NCBI RefSeq assembly: GCF_016863635.1
Contig: NZ_BOPG01000011.1
Span: forward strand, 62,001 to 126,000
Length of the DNA: 64,000 bases
DNA from: Virgisporangium aurantiacum
GTDB taxonomy: Bacteria > Actinomycetota > Actinomycetes > Mycobacteriales > Micromonosporaceae
Direction of reading: 5' to 3'
Both the position numbers and the translations under genes were made by a program. The notes under the pieces are model-generated. The model made no database searches. It was given only the letters and a program-made list of their open reading frames with translations, and was not told where the DNA came from. Below are positions 42,155 through 51,248 of the stretch, piece by piece (position 1 is the stretch's first letter; each line of letters starts with the position of its first letter).

Positions 42155-42465
42155 GAAGCTCCGGTGTTGTTGTACTCGGTGAACCGGCAGGTCCTCCAGG
42201 AGAAGCCGCTCATGTCCTGCCAGGCTCCGGTCTGGCGGAGGTGGCCACCGAGCGCGGAATCGCGGATCAGGACCTGGCCGATCGCGTCGGCGGCGCCGCC
42301 GGCGTGCCAGCACCGGCCGAGGGCGACGGTGTTGGCGGCGGCACTGCTGGTCAGGGTGGACCGGGTGACGAGGATGCCGTAGGGGTTGCTCGCGTGGGTC
42401 GCGGCGGCGGTGATGTAGCCGTTGTTCGAGCTGGCGCGATCCAGCGAGCGGATGGTCGTGGAGTC
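42155..42465 (-). pseudogene. Pectinesterase remnant (C-terminal part)
   Basis: Minus-strand translation gives IRSLDRASSNNGYITAAATH, then NPYGILVTRSTLT, ANTVALGRCWHAGG, QVLIRDSALGGH and WQDMSGFSWRTCRFTEYNN. This is the C-terminal third of a pectin methylesterase. The usual GRPW motif reads GRCW. The N-terminal part with the catalytic aspartates is missing, as is a proper C-terminus. The fragment meets the mannanase remnant at about 42480. Confidence 0.7.
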
Positions 42466-42482
42466 GGCGTATCCATCAACGC

Positions 42483-42722
42483 GAGCACCGGCATTCCGAC
42501 GTCGCGGCGCGGGATGCGGCGTACCGGGCGTGGACCGACGCGGTCCGCGACGGCGGTGGCACCGGCGACCAGTTCTGGCTGTTGACGTCGAGGATCGACG
42601 ATGGCTCGTTCTACCCGGACTATGACGGGCCACCGCGTCCACAGGTACAACGACCCGAGCAACACCAGCAACAGCACCGCACATCTGCTCTCGGGGCACA
42701 CCGCAGCCATGGCCTCGGCCCG
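42483..42722 (+). pseudogene. GH5-type mannanase remnant (C-terminal part, frameshifted)
   Basis: Plus-strand frame from 42483 reads GGGTGDQFWLLTSRIDDGSF and PDYDG, then changes frame at about 42630 and continues RVHRYNDPSNTSNSTAHLLS. This is the C-terminal part of an endo-mannanase/cellulase-like glycosidase. Removing one C near 42629-42631 restores a single frame. No N-terminal catalytic half is present. The rest of 42063-42774, about 700 bp without an intact gene, holds this, the pectinesterase remnant and the promoters of the flanking genes. Confidence 0.65.
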
Positions 42723-42774
42723 TCAAGTCGGCAGTTGTCCTGACCCCCGCTGGCCAGGCAGTACAGTGCACGAG

Positions 42775-43848
42775 GTGGTGGCTGCAGCGGGAGATGAGCC
42801 AGTGGAGGCGCCTGGGCCGGCGCGCGTCACGATCCGGCAGGTCGCGGACCATGCGGGTGTGTCGGAGGCGGCGGCCTCGTACGCCTTGAACGGTCGCCGG
42901 GGCGTGTCGGAGCAGACGAGGGCGCGCGTGCTCGCCGCAGCGAGCGATCTCGGCTGGGCCCCGAACCTCGCGGCCCGCTCGCTGGGCAGTTCGCGTGCCA
43001 GCGCGGTAGGCCTCGTCATCGTCCGTCCGCCCCGGCAGATGATCATCGATTCGTGGTTCACCCAGATGCTCAGCGGGGTGGAGGCTGAGCTGAACCGCAA
43101 CGGCATGGCGCTGGTGCTGCATCTGGTCGACAGGATCGAGGACACCGTCGACGTGTACCGCAAGTGGTGGGCCGGTCGACACGTCGACGGCGTGATCCTG
43201 ACCGATCTGCGCAAGCGCGACCCGCGGCTGGACGCCCTGATGGAGATCGGCCTACCCGGCGCCGTCATCGGCGGCGGCCCCGGGATCGACGGGTTCTCCA
43301 CCGTCGACGCCGATCCGGCTCCCATGGCGCGCACCGTCGTCGGCTATCTCATGGCGCTCGGCCACCGTGCGATAGCCCGTGTGGCCGGCACCGAGGAACT
43401 GGTCCACACCGGGCAGCGCGACCTCGCCTACCTCGATGCGCTCGCCGCGGCCGGCCTGGACAGTGGCGTGTACCGGGTGGTCTACACCGACTACAGCGCG
43501 ATCGCCGGCATGCGCGCGACACGCGAACTATTGAGTGTCGCCGAACCGCCCACCGCGATCGTGTTCGACAACGACGTGATGGCGGCCGCGTCGCTGAAGG
43601 TGATGCACGAGATGGGGCTCTCGGTTCCCGAGGACGTCTCGATCGTCGCGTGGGACGACTCGGACCTGTGCGAGATCACCGTGCCGTCGATCACCGCCGT
43701 CCAGCAGAAACCCACGCATCAGGCCGAACTCGCGGCACGCGCGCTCCTGGCAATGCTCGACGGCGGCGAGCCCAGCCACACCACGCTGCCCGCGGGCACG
43801 CTGAACCCGCGCCAGTCGACCCGGCCGTTGCGCCGAGCCGGAAGCTGA
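42775..43848 (+). CDS. LacI-family transcriptional regulator
   Basis: A 357-residue LacI protein: HTH TIRQVADHAGVSEAAASYAL plus hinge (about residues 16-72), then a periplasmic-binding-like sugar domain with VDGVILTDLRKRDPRLDAL and AIVFDNDVMAAASLKVMHEMGLSVPEDVSIVAWDDSDLC. It would bind an operator and release it on binding a sugar. The GTG at 42775 is preferred: TACAGT (42762-42767) ends seven bases before it, predicting a leaderless mRNA. It is one of two LacI genes that could read the TGAACCGGTTCA sites. Confidence 0.9.
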   Translation: MVAAAGDEPVEAPGPARVTIRQVADHAGVSEAAASYALNGRRGVSEQTRARVLAAASDLGWAPNLAARSLGSSRASAVGLVIVRPPRQMIIDSWFTQMLSGVEAELNRNGMALVLHLVDRIEDTVDVYRKWWAGRHVDGVILTDLRKRDPRLDALMEIGLPGAVIGGGPGIDGFSTVDADPAPMARTVVGYLMALGHRAIARVAGTEELVHTGQRDLAYLDALAAAGLDSGVYRVVYTDYSAIAGMRATRELLSVAEPPTAIVFDNDVMAAASLKVMHEMGLSVPEDVSIVAWDDSDLCEITVPSITAVQQKPTHQAELAARALLAMLDGGEPSHTTLPAGTLNPRQSTRPLRRAGS

Positions 43849-43890
43849 CTCCGCTGCGGTGTTACCGATCTGACGTTCCCCAGCGAAGGC

Positions 43891-43935
43891 GCGGACGCCC
43901 GGCCCTGTTCCGCACCGATCGGGCCGGGCGTCCGC
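43891..43935. terminator. Bidirectional terminator hairpin
   Basis: A perfect 15-bp inverted repeat, GCGGACGCCCGGCCC (43891-43905) and its complement (43921-43935), with a 15-base loop. It lies between the convergent lacI and GH16 genes and could stop transcription from both sides. Confidence 0.75.
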
Positions 43936-43973
43936 GACCACGACCGCTCCAGCGGCAGTGCGGATGTGACGCG

Positions 43974-45656
43974 TCATCCGGTGGGGACGTGGCAGCTGGT
44001 GGTGACCGCGTCGCCGGGACAGTCGACGTAGACCTGGAAGCTGTCGATGCTGAACACGGCGGGGAACGACGCGGAGTTGGGGTTGTTGTTGTTCGAGCCA
44101 CCCATGGCGAGGTTGATGAGGACCTGCGGGTCAGACCCCTGCCAGGTGAAGTTGGTGCCCTTCACCCAGTAGTCGTCGACCCACTTGAAGATCCGGCCCT
44201 CCTCCCAGACCAGCGTGTAGGTGTGGTAGTCCGCGGCGAAGTCGAACCCGGGGTGCCACACCCACTGGTTGGTCATGATGCTGTGGAAGTTGGAACCGAC
44301 GCCTTCGCCGTGGTCGTAGCCGGTCCAGTCGAACGTGTTCTGGGTCGGCGTATCGAAGATCTCGACGATGTCGATCTCACTGCTGGTGTTCGGCGCCTGG
44401 CGGGCGTACATCCAGAACGCGGGCCAGGCGCCGCGCTTGTTCTGCGGCACCTTGGCGCGCAGTTTGAAGATGTACCGCTTGCCGTTGCGCGGGTAGAACG
44501 TGTCCTTGGTCGTGATCTGGCCGCTGGAGACGCCACCGTTGTAGACACCGCCGAGGTTGGCCACCGCCGTGAGTTCCAGCCTGTCGGCGGTCAGCCGGTG
44601 GTTGGTGCCGTTGAAGGCCTGGTAGCGCTGCCATTCGTTGTTGATGACCGAGGTGCCGGCGATGCCGTACGGGTTGAACCGTGCGGCGAGGTTCGAGAAC
44701 CGGCCGGCTGCGGTGCCGAACCGGTAGTCGTACACCGCGGCGTAGCCGGTCATGTCCGGCCCGTCGCCGGCGGGCGGCGGATCCACGGGACCCCCACCGC
44801 CGGTGCCCATGACCTCGAACTCGTACAACGAGTAGCCGTACTGCGTGGCGCGTTGCGTGCCGTACAACCGGATGTAGCGCGCCGACACCGGAGACAGCGT
44901 GACGGTGTCGACGCCACCGTCGCCGGTCGTGGTGCTGAACCGGTCGGTCCACGACGTGTTGTCGTCGGACGTCTGGATCCGGTACGCACGGCCGAAGGCG
45001 GCCTCCCAGCGCAGTGTCACCGCGCCGATGGTGGCGCCGGTGCCCAGGTCGACCACTATCCACTGTGGATCGCCGTACGCGCTGGACCACCGTGTCGACG
45101 CGTTGCCGTCGACCGCGTTCGCCGCCGGGTTGCCGTCGTCGGAACTGACGGCCACCGGCCGGTTCAGGGCGACGTTGGTGACGGCGCTCCCGGAGTAGAC
45201 CTCGAACTCGTACAGCGAGTACCCGTACGCGGTGGCCCGCTGGGTGCCGTTCATGCGCACGTACCTGGCCTGCGCCGGGGTGAACGTCGCGGTGTCGACA
45301 CCGCCGTCGCCGGCGGTGGTGGTGAACCGGTTGGTCCACGTGCTGTTGTCGGTGGACGTCTGGACCTGGTAGGCGCGACCGAAGGCGGCTTCCCACCGCA
45401 GCGTGACCGAGCCGACGGTCTGCGCGGAGCCGAGGTCGACGACGATCCACTGTGGATCGTCGTACGCGCTCGACCAGCGCGTCGACGCGTTGCCGTCGAC
45501 GGCGTTCGGTGCGGGATTGCCGTCGGTCGAACTGACCGTCACGCTCTTTCCGAGCGCGAGATTCGTGGCGGCGTGCGCGATCGACGGGACGCTCAGCACC
45601 GCCGCGGTCGCGACGATCACCGTGGCGAACGCGGCATGGAACCTTCGTCTGGGCAT
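43974..45656 (-). CDS. Secreted GH16 glucanase with two F5/8-type-C (CBM32-like) domains
   Basis: A 560-residue secreted enzyme. Signal peptide MPRRRFHAAFATVIVATAAV; two discoidin domains in tandem (about 32-160 and 170-295; each with WSSAY-DPQWIVVDLG and YSLYEFEV), a Gly/Pro linker (about 297-306), and a GH16 domain (about 310-560) with the catalytic EIDIVE (about 421-427). GH16 enzymes cut beta-1,3(4)-glucans, xyloglucan or galactans. The two discoidin modules are nearly identical duplicates. A TGAACCGGTTCA operator overlaps the promoter -35. Confidence 0.93.
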   Translation of the reverse strand: MPRRRFHAAFATVIVATAAVLSVPSIAHAATNLALGKSVTVSSTDGNPAPNAVDGNASTRWSSAYDDPQWIVVDLGSAQTVGSVTLRWEAAFGRAYQVQTSTDNSTWTNRFTTTAGDGGVDTATFTPAQARYVRMNGTQRATAYGYSLYEFEVYSGSAVTNVALNRPVAVSSDDGNPAANAVDGNASTRWSSAYGDPQWIVVDLGTGATIGAVTLRWEAAFGRAYRIQTSDDNTSWTDRFSTTTGDGGVDTVTLSPVSARYIRLYGTQRATQYGYSLYEFEVMGTGGGGPVDPPPAGDGPDMTGYAAVYDYRFGTAAGRFSNLAARFNPYGIAGTSVINNEWQRYQAFNGTNHRLTADRLELTAVANLGGVYNGGVSSGQITTKDTFYPRNGKRYIFKLRAKVPQNKRGAWPAFWMYARQAPNTSSEIDIVEIFDTPTQNTFDWTGYDHGEGVGSNFHSIMTNQWVWHPGFDFAADYHTYTLVWEEGRIFKWVDDYWVKGTNFTWQGSDPQVLINLAMGGSNNNNPNSASFPAVFSIDSFQVYVDCPGDAVTTSCHVPTG

Positions 45657-45736
45657 GGAGCAACCATCCTTCGGCGGGGAGGAGATGCGGCGCGGGTCGA
45701 TGTGGCCCGGGTCGTGACTGGTGGCTGCCGGCAGCG

Positions 45737-45774
45737 GATATAGATGAGAGTAAGTCGGTTTCTGAACCGGTTCA
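45737..45774 (-). promoter_or_regulatory. GH16 promoter with TGAACCGGTTCA operator
   Basis: The perfect palindrome TGAACCGGTTCA is at 45763-45774. Minus strand: TTCAGA (45761-45766) and TATATC (45737-45742) are 18 bp apart, so the operator overlaps the -35. The GH16 ATG is 81 bp downstream of the -10. This is one of four copies of the operator. Confidence 0.75.
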
Positions 45775-45776
45775 AG

Positions 45777-46637
45777 TCATGCCGCGGGTTCGGTGTTCCG
45801 GCGCTCCCGCGGACCGGTCGCGACGAAGTCGTACCGGTCGACGCCTAACGCGCGGAGCACCGCACGCTCCACGGGCGAGTGGTCGTCGACGTTCGGTCGG
45901 TTGAACCGCATCGGCTCCGACAGGAACAGCGTCGAGTTGGTGATGACCCGCGGCCGCCGCAGGACGTTCTGTGACTTCGCGTGCAGGATCATCGGATGCA
46001 GGAGGTACACGTCGCCGATGTCCCCGGTTGCCTCGATGAACTCCGAGCACTGCCGGGCCAGGTCGTCGTACGGGATGACCGGGACGCCGTCCACCGGTCG
46101 ACCGCCGGACAGGCATCCGTCGGGATGGTCGGCGAGGTACCGCGCGACCGGGGCCACCGAGTCGGTGGCGACGAACGTCGCGCCACCCCGGTGCACCACG
46201 TCCGACCACAGAACGAAGGCCAGCAGGCCCTGCTCGGGTGAGTCGAGGTAGTGCCGGAAGAAGGCACCGTCGACGTGCCACCCGGGTGAGTCGGCCGACG
46301 GGTCCCGCCACGGCCGGTCGGCGTCCTGCCACAGGTTGACGATGAACCCGTCGGTCCACGGGAACGGCTTGTCGGTCGCCATGCGCTCCTCGCCACCGAC
46401 GAGGTCACAGGCCGCCCACCACGCCCGGGGCGCGAACTCCTTGACATCGATGTCCCGGTGCGACGCCATGTGTACAGACGGGCGCTCCCACGTCGACGGA
46501 TCGTCGGGCCGGTACCCGAGCCGCTCCCAGATGTGGCGGGCGTACTCCTGCGCGGCCGCCGGAGTGAAACAGCCGCGGAGCCGGACGTAGCCCTTCTCCA
46601 GGAAGTGCTCCACGTCGTCGTGCGTGAGAACTTTCAT
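45777..46637 (-). CDS. Phytanoyl-CoA-dioxygenase-family (PhyH) oxygenase
   Basis: A 286-residue non-heme iron, 2-oxoglutarate-type oxygenase. The iron ligands are visible as WHVDG (about 119-123) and HPMILHAKSQN (about 213-223), with an Arg in RRPRVITN for 2-oxoglutarate. It is the last gene of a five-gene operon with an ABC sugar importer and an apionate-lactonase-like gene, so it probably hydroxylates or oxidises a sugar or sugar acid rather than phytanoyl-CoA. The exact substrate cannot be read from sequence. Confidence 0.85.
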   Translation of the reverse strand: MKVLTHDDVEHFLEKGYVRLRGCFTPAAAQEYARHIWERLGYRPDDPSTWERPSVHMASHRDIDVKEFAPRAWWAACDLVGGEERMATDKPFPWTDGFIVNLWQDADRPWRDPSADSPGWHVDGAFFRHYLDSPEQGLLAFVLWSDVVHRGGATFVATDSVAPVARYLADHPDGCLSGGRPVDGVPVIPYDDLARQCSEFIEATGDIGDVYLLHPMILHAKSQNVLRRPRVITNSTLFLSEPMRFNRPNVDDHSPVERAVLRALGVDRYDFVATGPRERRNTEPAA

Positions 46638-46647
46638 CGACGCCTCC

Positions 46648-48060
46648 TCAGCGTGCGGTCCGGGTCGTGGGGCGGGGCACGTGCGACAGGTCGAACCACG
46701 CGGACGCGAACGCGTCCAGGGCGCCGTCGCGGCCGTCCGGCAACCGGAACCGGATCGGGTCGGGCCCCGTGTTCGCCACGGCGAGAGTGATTCCGTGGTC
46801 GGTGCCGACGGCCAACGCCGCCAGCGGCTCGAGGGCTCGGACGGTCAGCACCGGCCGGCCACGCAGCGCGTGCAGTCGCGCCACGGCGCGCGCGGCGGGT
46901 GTGTCCGGAGGCATCGCGGCGTCGAAGTAGCGCAGCATGTCCGGACCCTCGGGAAGGGCCCGGGCGGCGCTCGCGATGACCCAGGTCGCCGCGAACCCGC
47001 TCAGCAGGCGGTCGGACAGCGGCCCGTCCGGTGGTTCGGGCGCATAGCGGTCGGCCCGATCCAGCCAGTCGCCGGCGACGTCACGGAACGAGACCGGAGC
47101 CAGCCGCACCGGCACGTCCGGGTAGGTGGCCCGGATCTGCGCGACCAGGATGCCGTGCATCGCCGTGGTCTCCAGCACCGAATCGTCGTCCGCGGCGTGC
47201 ACGGCACCGTTGACGGGCAGCTCGATCGAGTCGTGCGTGGCCAGGTCCGCCGGGCCGAGCGGTCGGGCGTTGAGGTCGTGGAACCCGCCGCCGGGCCGGA
47301 AGGACCGTGGTGACAGACGACCGTCGAAGAGCCCGATCGAGGGCACGACCGCCACCGGGGCGCCGACGCTCACCGCCGGATCACGCGCACCATCCGGGAG
47401 ACCCGCCGGCTCGACCCGGATCCGCACCCGCTGCGTGAACCGTTGACCGTCGACAGTGGACAGTGGACGGTGCGCGCCGGGCGGCGGGATCGAGTAGGCC
47501 TTGTACGACGCATCGGTCCAGTTGCGCTGGTCCTCTAACTCGAACTCGGCGCCCTGGAACGAGAACCGCACCCGGGTACCTGGCGCGAGCGTCGTGTCGA
47601 CGACGTCGAACGGTCGGTGGAACCGCGTCGACGCCGGTGTCCTCAGGTCACGGGTGACGACCTCGGTCGGGAAACCGAACTCCGTCGCGACGCCCGCGCG
47701 CCATGAGACGGCCGGCCGGCCGCTGTAGGCGCCCATCGGGAACAGGACGCACCACCCGATCCGGCCGTAGGTGAACGATCCACGCGCCGTCGCCGTCACC
47801 TCGGCCGTCAGCTCGGCGCCGTCCGCCACGTACCGCAGCGCGACCTCGACCGGGTGCGAGTCCCAGCCGGTGACGGCGTCGATCTCGTGCACGAACCCGG
47901 TTCCGGTGACACCGCGACGGCTCCGGACGATCGACAGCGGCGCGGTGCGCCACCATCGGTCGCGCACCGCGAAGTACAGCCGGGAGCACACCTCCTCCGG
48001 GCCGTACCGCACGGTGCGCAGGTCGAGCCCGTCGCTGCGGTCCTCGCGCGTCGAGAACAT
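46648..48060 (-). CDS. D-apionate-lactonase-like protein
   Basis: A 470-residue cytosolic protein. The N-terminal half shows the pattern of D-apionate lactonase (ApnL): LDLRTVRYGPEEVCSRLYFA, VRDRWWRTAP, GWCVLFPM, and the hallmark FELEDQRNWTDASYKAY (about 175-192). ApnL opens D-apionolactone in apiose breakdown. The protein is shorter than typical ApnL, and the C-terminal part fits the family less clearly, so related lactones are possible. ATG at 48060 is used; a TTG at 48069 is also in frame. It lies between ABC permease and PhyH genes. Confidence 0.6.
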   Translation of the reverse strand: MFSTREDRSDGLDLRTVRYGPEEVCSRLYFAVRDRWWRTAPLSIVRSRRGVTGTGFVHEIDAVTGWDSHPVEVALRYVADGAELTAEVTATARGSFTYGRIGWCVLFPMGAYSGRPAVSWRAGVATEFGFPTEVVTRDLRTPASTRFHRPFDVVDTTLAPGTRVRFSFQGAEFELEDQRNWTDASYKAYSIPPPGAHRPLSTVDGQRFTQRVRIRVEPAGLPDGARDPAVSVGAPVAVVPSIGLFDGRLSPRSFRPGGGFHDLNARPLGPADLATHDSIELPVNGAVHAADDDSVLETTAMHGILVAQIRATYPDVPVRLAPVSFRDVAGDWLDRADRYAPEPPDGPLSDRLLSGFAATWVIASAARALPEGPDMLRYFDAAMPPDTPAARAVARLHALRGRPVLTVRALEPLAALAVGTDHGITLAVANTGPDPIRFRLPDGRDGALDAFASAWFDLSHVPRPTTRTAR

Positions 48061-48065
48061 GGACC

Positions 48066-48914
48066 TCAACCCTTGACGGCGCCCTGCACGAGCGCGTTCT
48101 CCATCCGGCGGTTGAGCACCGCGTAGACGAGGAACACCGGCAGCACCGAGATCACCGTGCCGGCGCAGACCAGTGCGTAGTCGGTGATGCCCTGGTTGCC
48201 CTGCAGCGTGGGCAGTGCGACCTGCACGGTCCGCAGCTCCGGGTTGATGCCCACGATGACGAGGGTGTAGAGGTACTCGTTCCAGAACGCGATGAAGTTC
48301 AGGATCGACACCGTGGCGATTCCGGGGATCGTCAACGGTAGGTACACGCTGCGGAGGATCCGGAACCGGCCGGCACCGTCGATGGTGGCGCTCTCCTCCA
48401 ACTCCGCGGGAACCGTCCGCATGAACTGCGTCAGCAGGATGACGGCCAGCGGCTGGGCCGACGCCGGCAGGTAGAGAATCATGAACTCACGCGTGTAGAA
48501 CAGCTTCAGCTCGATCGCCAGCAGCAGGGTCGGCACCAACGCGGCGAAGCCCGGAATGAGGAAACCCATCGCGTAGACGCGTTCGAACACCGTGGCGATC
48601 CGGCCGCGCGAACGGGCGAGGGCGTAGGCCGCGGGTACGGCGACCACGATCGTCAACACCAGTGAAACGGCGGTGATGTAGAGCGAGTTCAGCATCGCCT
48701 CGCCCATGCTGAGCAGATTCCACACCTCGGTGAAATGGTCGATCCCCGACGAGAACGTCGGCAGGAACGGCTGGTCGACGGTGTCGAGTTGGGACTTGAA
48801 CGCCGAGATCAGCAGCCAGTACAGCGGAATGACCATCGTCAGCGCGTACAGCACCACGAGGACGTAGGAGCCGGTGACGGCCGGGGTGAAGCGCCGTCTC
48901 TTGAGAGTGGCCAT
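48066..48914 (-). CDS. CUT1 ABC sugar-importer permease (MalG-like)
   Basis: A 282-residue permease with six helices. The EAA-loop reads ELEESATIDGAGRFRILRSVYLPLTIPG (about 180-207), which contacts the ATPase. Start MATLKRRR overlaps the MalF stop (TGATG). The operon contains no ATPase gene, as usual for CUT1 importers served by a shared MsiK-type ATPase. Substrate inferred: oligosaccharide released by the local glycosidases. Confidence 0.92.
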   Translation of the reverse strand: MATLKRRRFTPAVTGSYVLVVLYALTMVIPLYWLLISAFKSQLDTVDQPFLPTFSSGIDHFTEVWNLLSMGEAMLNSLYITAVSLVLTIVVAVPAAYALARSRGRIATVFERVYAMGFLIPGFAALVPTLLLAIELKLFYTREFMILYLPASAQPLAVILLTQFMRTVPAELEESATIDGAGRFRILRSVYLPLTIPGIATVSILNFIAFWNEYLYTLVIVGINPELRTVQVALPTLQGNQGITDYALVCAGTVISVLPVFLVYAVLNRRMENALVQGAVKG

Positions 48915-49843
48915 CAGTACCTCGCCCGGAACGCCCGACGGATGATGAGAAGTCCGACGATGCCGAGGACGAAGAGCACCAGGCCGATCGTCTGGCTGTA
49001 CCCGACGTCGTTGGACCGGAATCCGAAGTGGTACACCAGCCACGACAGCGTCGACGTCGCCTCGCCCGGCCCGCCACGGGTGAGCAGCAGCACCAGGCCG
49101 GCCGACCCGAACAACGTCCACAGGTACTGGAGCATGGTCAGCACGCCGAAGTAGTCGCGGCAGATCGGGTAGGCGATGCGCCACATCTTCTGCCAGTGGT
49201 TGGCGCCGTCGAGTTCGGCCGCCGCGTAGATCTCCCCGTCGACGGCGGACAGCCGCGCGGCGAACAGGATCGCCGTGAACCCGAGACCCGACCAGATCGT
49301 GACGCCGATGAGCGACGGCATCGCCCACGTGGGGTCGGCAAGCCACGCGGTCGCCCGGTCACCCATGCCGATCTGGCCGAGAAACGAGTTGATGAGACCG
49401 GTCGGGCCGAGCACCGCGACGAACAGCATGCCGAGCGACGACAGCGAGATCAGCGCCGGAATGAACATGATGACGCGCAGGACCCGGTGTCCGGGGAGTT
49501 TGAGATTGAGGAAGTACCCGAGCATGAACGAGCCGACCATGATGACCGGCACGGAGATGAACAGGTGCACGGCGGTGTTCCGGGCGGCGGTGTAGACGCG
49601 CTCGTCCTCGACCAGGCGGCCGACGTTGTCGAGTCCGTTGACGCTGGCCGGCGCGTTGAGGCCGGCCCAGTCCATGAATGCGACGACGAACATCGCCACC
49701 AGCGGCCCGATGGTGAAGACGAGGTACCACACCAGCGACGGCACCGCGAAGAGGATGAGACCCCGGTCGCGGGTGCGGCGCCGCCGCGCCCGGTGGCGCG
49801 GCGGCTCGACGGTGGTGGTGTCCGGCTCGAGGAGCGCTGTCAT
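48914..49843 (-). CDS. CUT1 ABC sugar-importer permease (MalF-like)
   Basis: A 309-residue permease with six helices after a basic N-terminal tail (RHRARRRRTRDRG). The EAA-loop is EIYAAAELDGANHWQKMWRIAYPICRDYF (about 205-233). It forms the transmembrane pore with the MalG-like partner. Its start overlaps the binding-protein stop (ATGA), so the three transport genes are translated together. Confidence 0.92.
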   Translation of the reverse strand: MTALLEPDTTTVEPPRHRARRRRTRDRGLILFAVPSLVWYLVFTIGPLVAMFVVAFMDWAGLNAPASVNGLDNVGRLVEDERVYTAARNTAVHLFISVPVIMVGSFMLGYFLNLKLPGHRVLRVIMFIPALISLSSLGMLFVAVLGPTGLINSFLGQIGMGDRATAWLADPTWAMPSLIGVTIWSGLGFTAILFAARLSAVDGEIYAAAELDGANHWQKMWRIAYPICRDYFGVLTMLQYLWTLFGSAGLVLLLTRGGPGEATSTLSWLVYHFGFRSNDVGYSQTIGLVLFVLGIVGLLIIRRAFRARY

Positions 49844-51108
49844 TTCTGATACAGCTTGTCGAGGTCCTTGCAGAACTCCTCGCCCTTCATTCCCCGGCTG
49901 CCGATGAACTTCGTTCCGGCCGGCTGGTAGTCCATACCGGAGGGCAGGTACGAGTCCGGCAGCAACATGAAGTCGACATCCTTGGCCAGGCTCGCGCCCT
50001 GCTGCACCAGGGGCAGGCTCGACCGGGCGGCGCCGAGCAGGTCGGGCTTGACGCTCATGATCTGCGCCGCGTCGGAGACCCAGCTCTGCACGACGTCCTG
50101 CCGGTACATGAACCTGATGAACTTCTCCACCGACGCGATCTTCTTCTCGCCGTTCGGGGAGAGGAAGAATCCGTTGGAGTGCCCCTGGAACGCCGTCGGC
50201 TTCTTGTAGATGCCGTCGGACACCACGGGGAAGCCGGCGAGCCTGGTCACGTTCGCGACCTCGGCCGGCGTGTCGGGATAGGCCCACGAGCCGTTGGGCA
50301 CCATCGCCGCTTTCTGCGTGCGGTAGGTGGTGGTCATCTGGTCGGCGGTGTAGCCCTGCACGTTGTCGATGAACACGCCGGAGTCGCGCAGCCGGCCGAA
50401 CAGATTGAGACCCTTGACGGCGCCCGCGCTGGCGCAGTAGCCGCCCTTCTCGAAGATCTTCTGCGCCTCGTCGGCCGGTACGTACTGCTGGATCATCCAG
50501 GTGATCCAGTTCTGTACCGGCCACTCGGCACCGCCGAGAACGATCCCACCGACGCCCTGCGCCTTCAGCTTCTGCGACGCGGAGATCAGGTCGTCGACGG
50601 TTTTGGGTACGTCGTTCACGCCGGCCTTCTTGAGGAGGTCGGTGTTGTACCAGACGGGCCAGTTGAAGCCGATGTAGGGGAATCCGGCCACGCCCTCGGG
50701 CTGCGTCCAGAACTTCATCGCCTCGGGCAGGATCTGGTCGGTCAGGCCCCACTGGTCGAGGTACTTCTTGACGTCGACGACCTGGCTCTGCGGCAGCCAG
50801 TCACTGGTGGTGGGCGTGAAGTTGAGGATGACGATGTCGCGTTCCTTGTTGGCCAGTTTCGACGCCTCGTAGACGTTGCCGATGTCGTTGGTGTTCGCCT
50901 CCTCCACATCGATCTTGATGCCGGTCTCGTCGGTGAACTTCTGCTTCAACTTGGCGAAATGATCGCCCGTCGCGTTGCCCGTGGTGAAGGACGACAGGAT
51001 GGTCAGCGTGCCGGGGTCGGAACTGTCGTCGTCGCCCGTGCAGGCGGCGAGGGAGCCCGCCGTGAGGATCGAGACCAGAACAAGAGCCGTAAGTGATCGA
51101 GGTGTCAT
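49840..51108 (-). CDS. CUT1 ABC sugar-binding lipoprotein
   Basis: A 422-residue solute-binding protein. Signal peptide and lipobox (LTAGSLAAC, Cys near residue 20), acidic linker TGDDDSSD, then a family-1 extracellular sugar-binding fold (TLTILSSFTTGNATGDHFAKL). The motif ETGIKIDVEEAN and the Trp-rich binding region (GFNWPVWYN, WPVQNWITW) fit carbohydrates. It is the first gene of the operon binding protein-MalF-MalG-lactonase-like-PhyH. The TGAACCGGTTCA operator lies 71-82 bp upstream. Confidence 0.92.
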   Translation of the reverse strand: MTPRSLTALVLVSILTAGSLAACTGDDDSSDPGTLTILSSFTTGNATGDHFAKLKQKFTDETGIKIDVEEANTNDIGNVYEASKLANKERDIVILNFTPTTSDWLPQSQVVDVKKYLDQWGLTDQILPEAMKFWTQPEGVAGFPYIGFNWPVWYNTDLLKKAGVNDVPKTVDDLISASQKLKAQGVGGIVLGGAEWPVQNWITWMIQQYVPADEAQKIFEKGGYCASAGAVKGLNLFGRLRDSGVFIDNVQGYTADQMTTTYRTQKAAMVPNGSWAYPDTPAEVANVTRLAGFPVVSDGIYKKPTAFQGHSNGFFLSPNGEKKIASVEKFIRFMYRQDVVQSWVSDAAQIMSVKPDLLGAARSSLPLVQQGASLAKDVDFMLLPDSYLPSGMDYQPAGTKFIGSRGMKGEEFCKDLDKLYQK

Positions 51109-51178
51109 GTGGACTTTCCCTAACGGCGGCGGGGAGAACAGGGTGATATGACGGGCCGTCGATGCGCGACGGACCATC

Positions 51179-51190
51179 TGAACCGGTTCA
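51179..51190 (-). promoter_or_regulatory. TGAACCGGTTCA operator upstream of the sugar-importer operon
   Basis: A perfect 12-bp palindrome, 71 bp upstream of the binding-protein ATG and 58 bp downstream of the lacI stop. Identical to the sites at 45763, 55563 and 59181. Confidence 0.85.
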
Positions 51191-51248
51191 AATGCATGTT
51201 GGCCGCGTGTCGCCCGGGTGTCAAGCGAAGGTCGGAAATACCCGCGAC

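Noticed and set aside
40549..43182. An 877-codon minus-strand frame covering GH74 in a shifted frame
   Set aside because: Most is a shadow of GH74; only the short pectinesterase-like part (42155-42465) is meaningful and is reported as a remnant.
47451..47470. Another copy of the TCCACTGTGGA palindrome
   Set aside because: The bases read ACAGTGGACAGTGGAC, a short direct repeat that lacks the left half of the palindrome.
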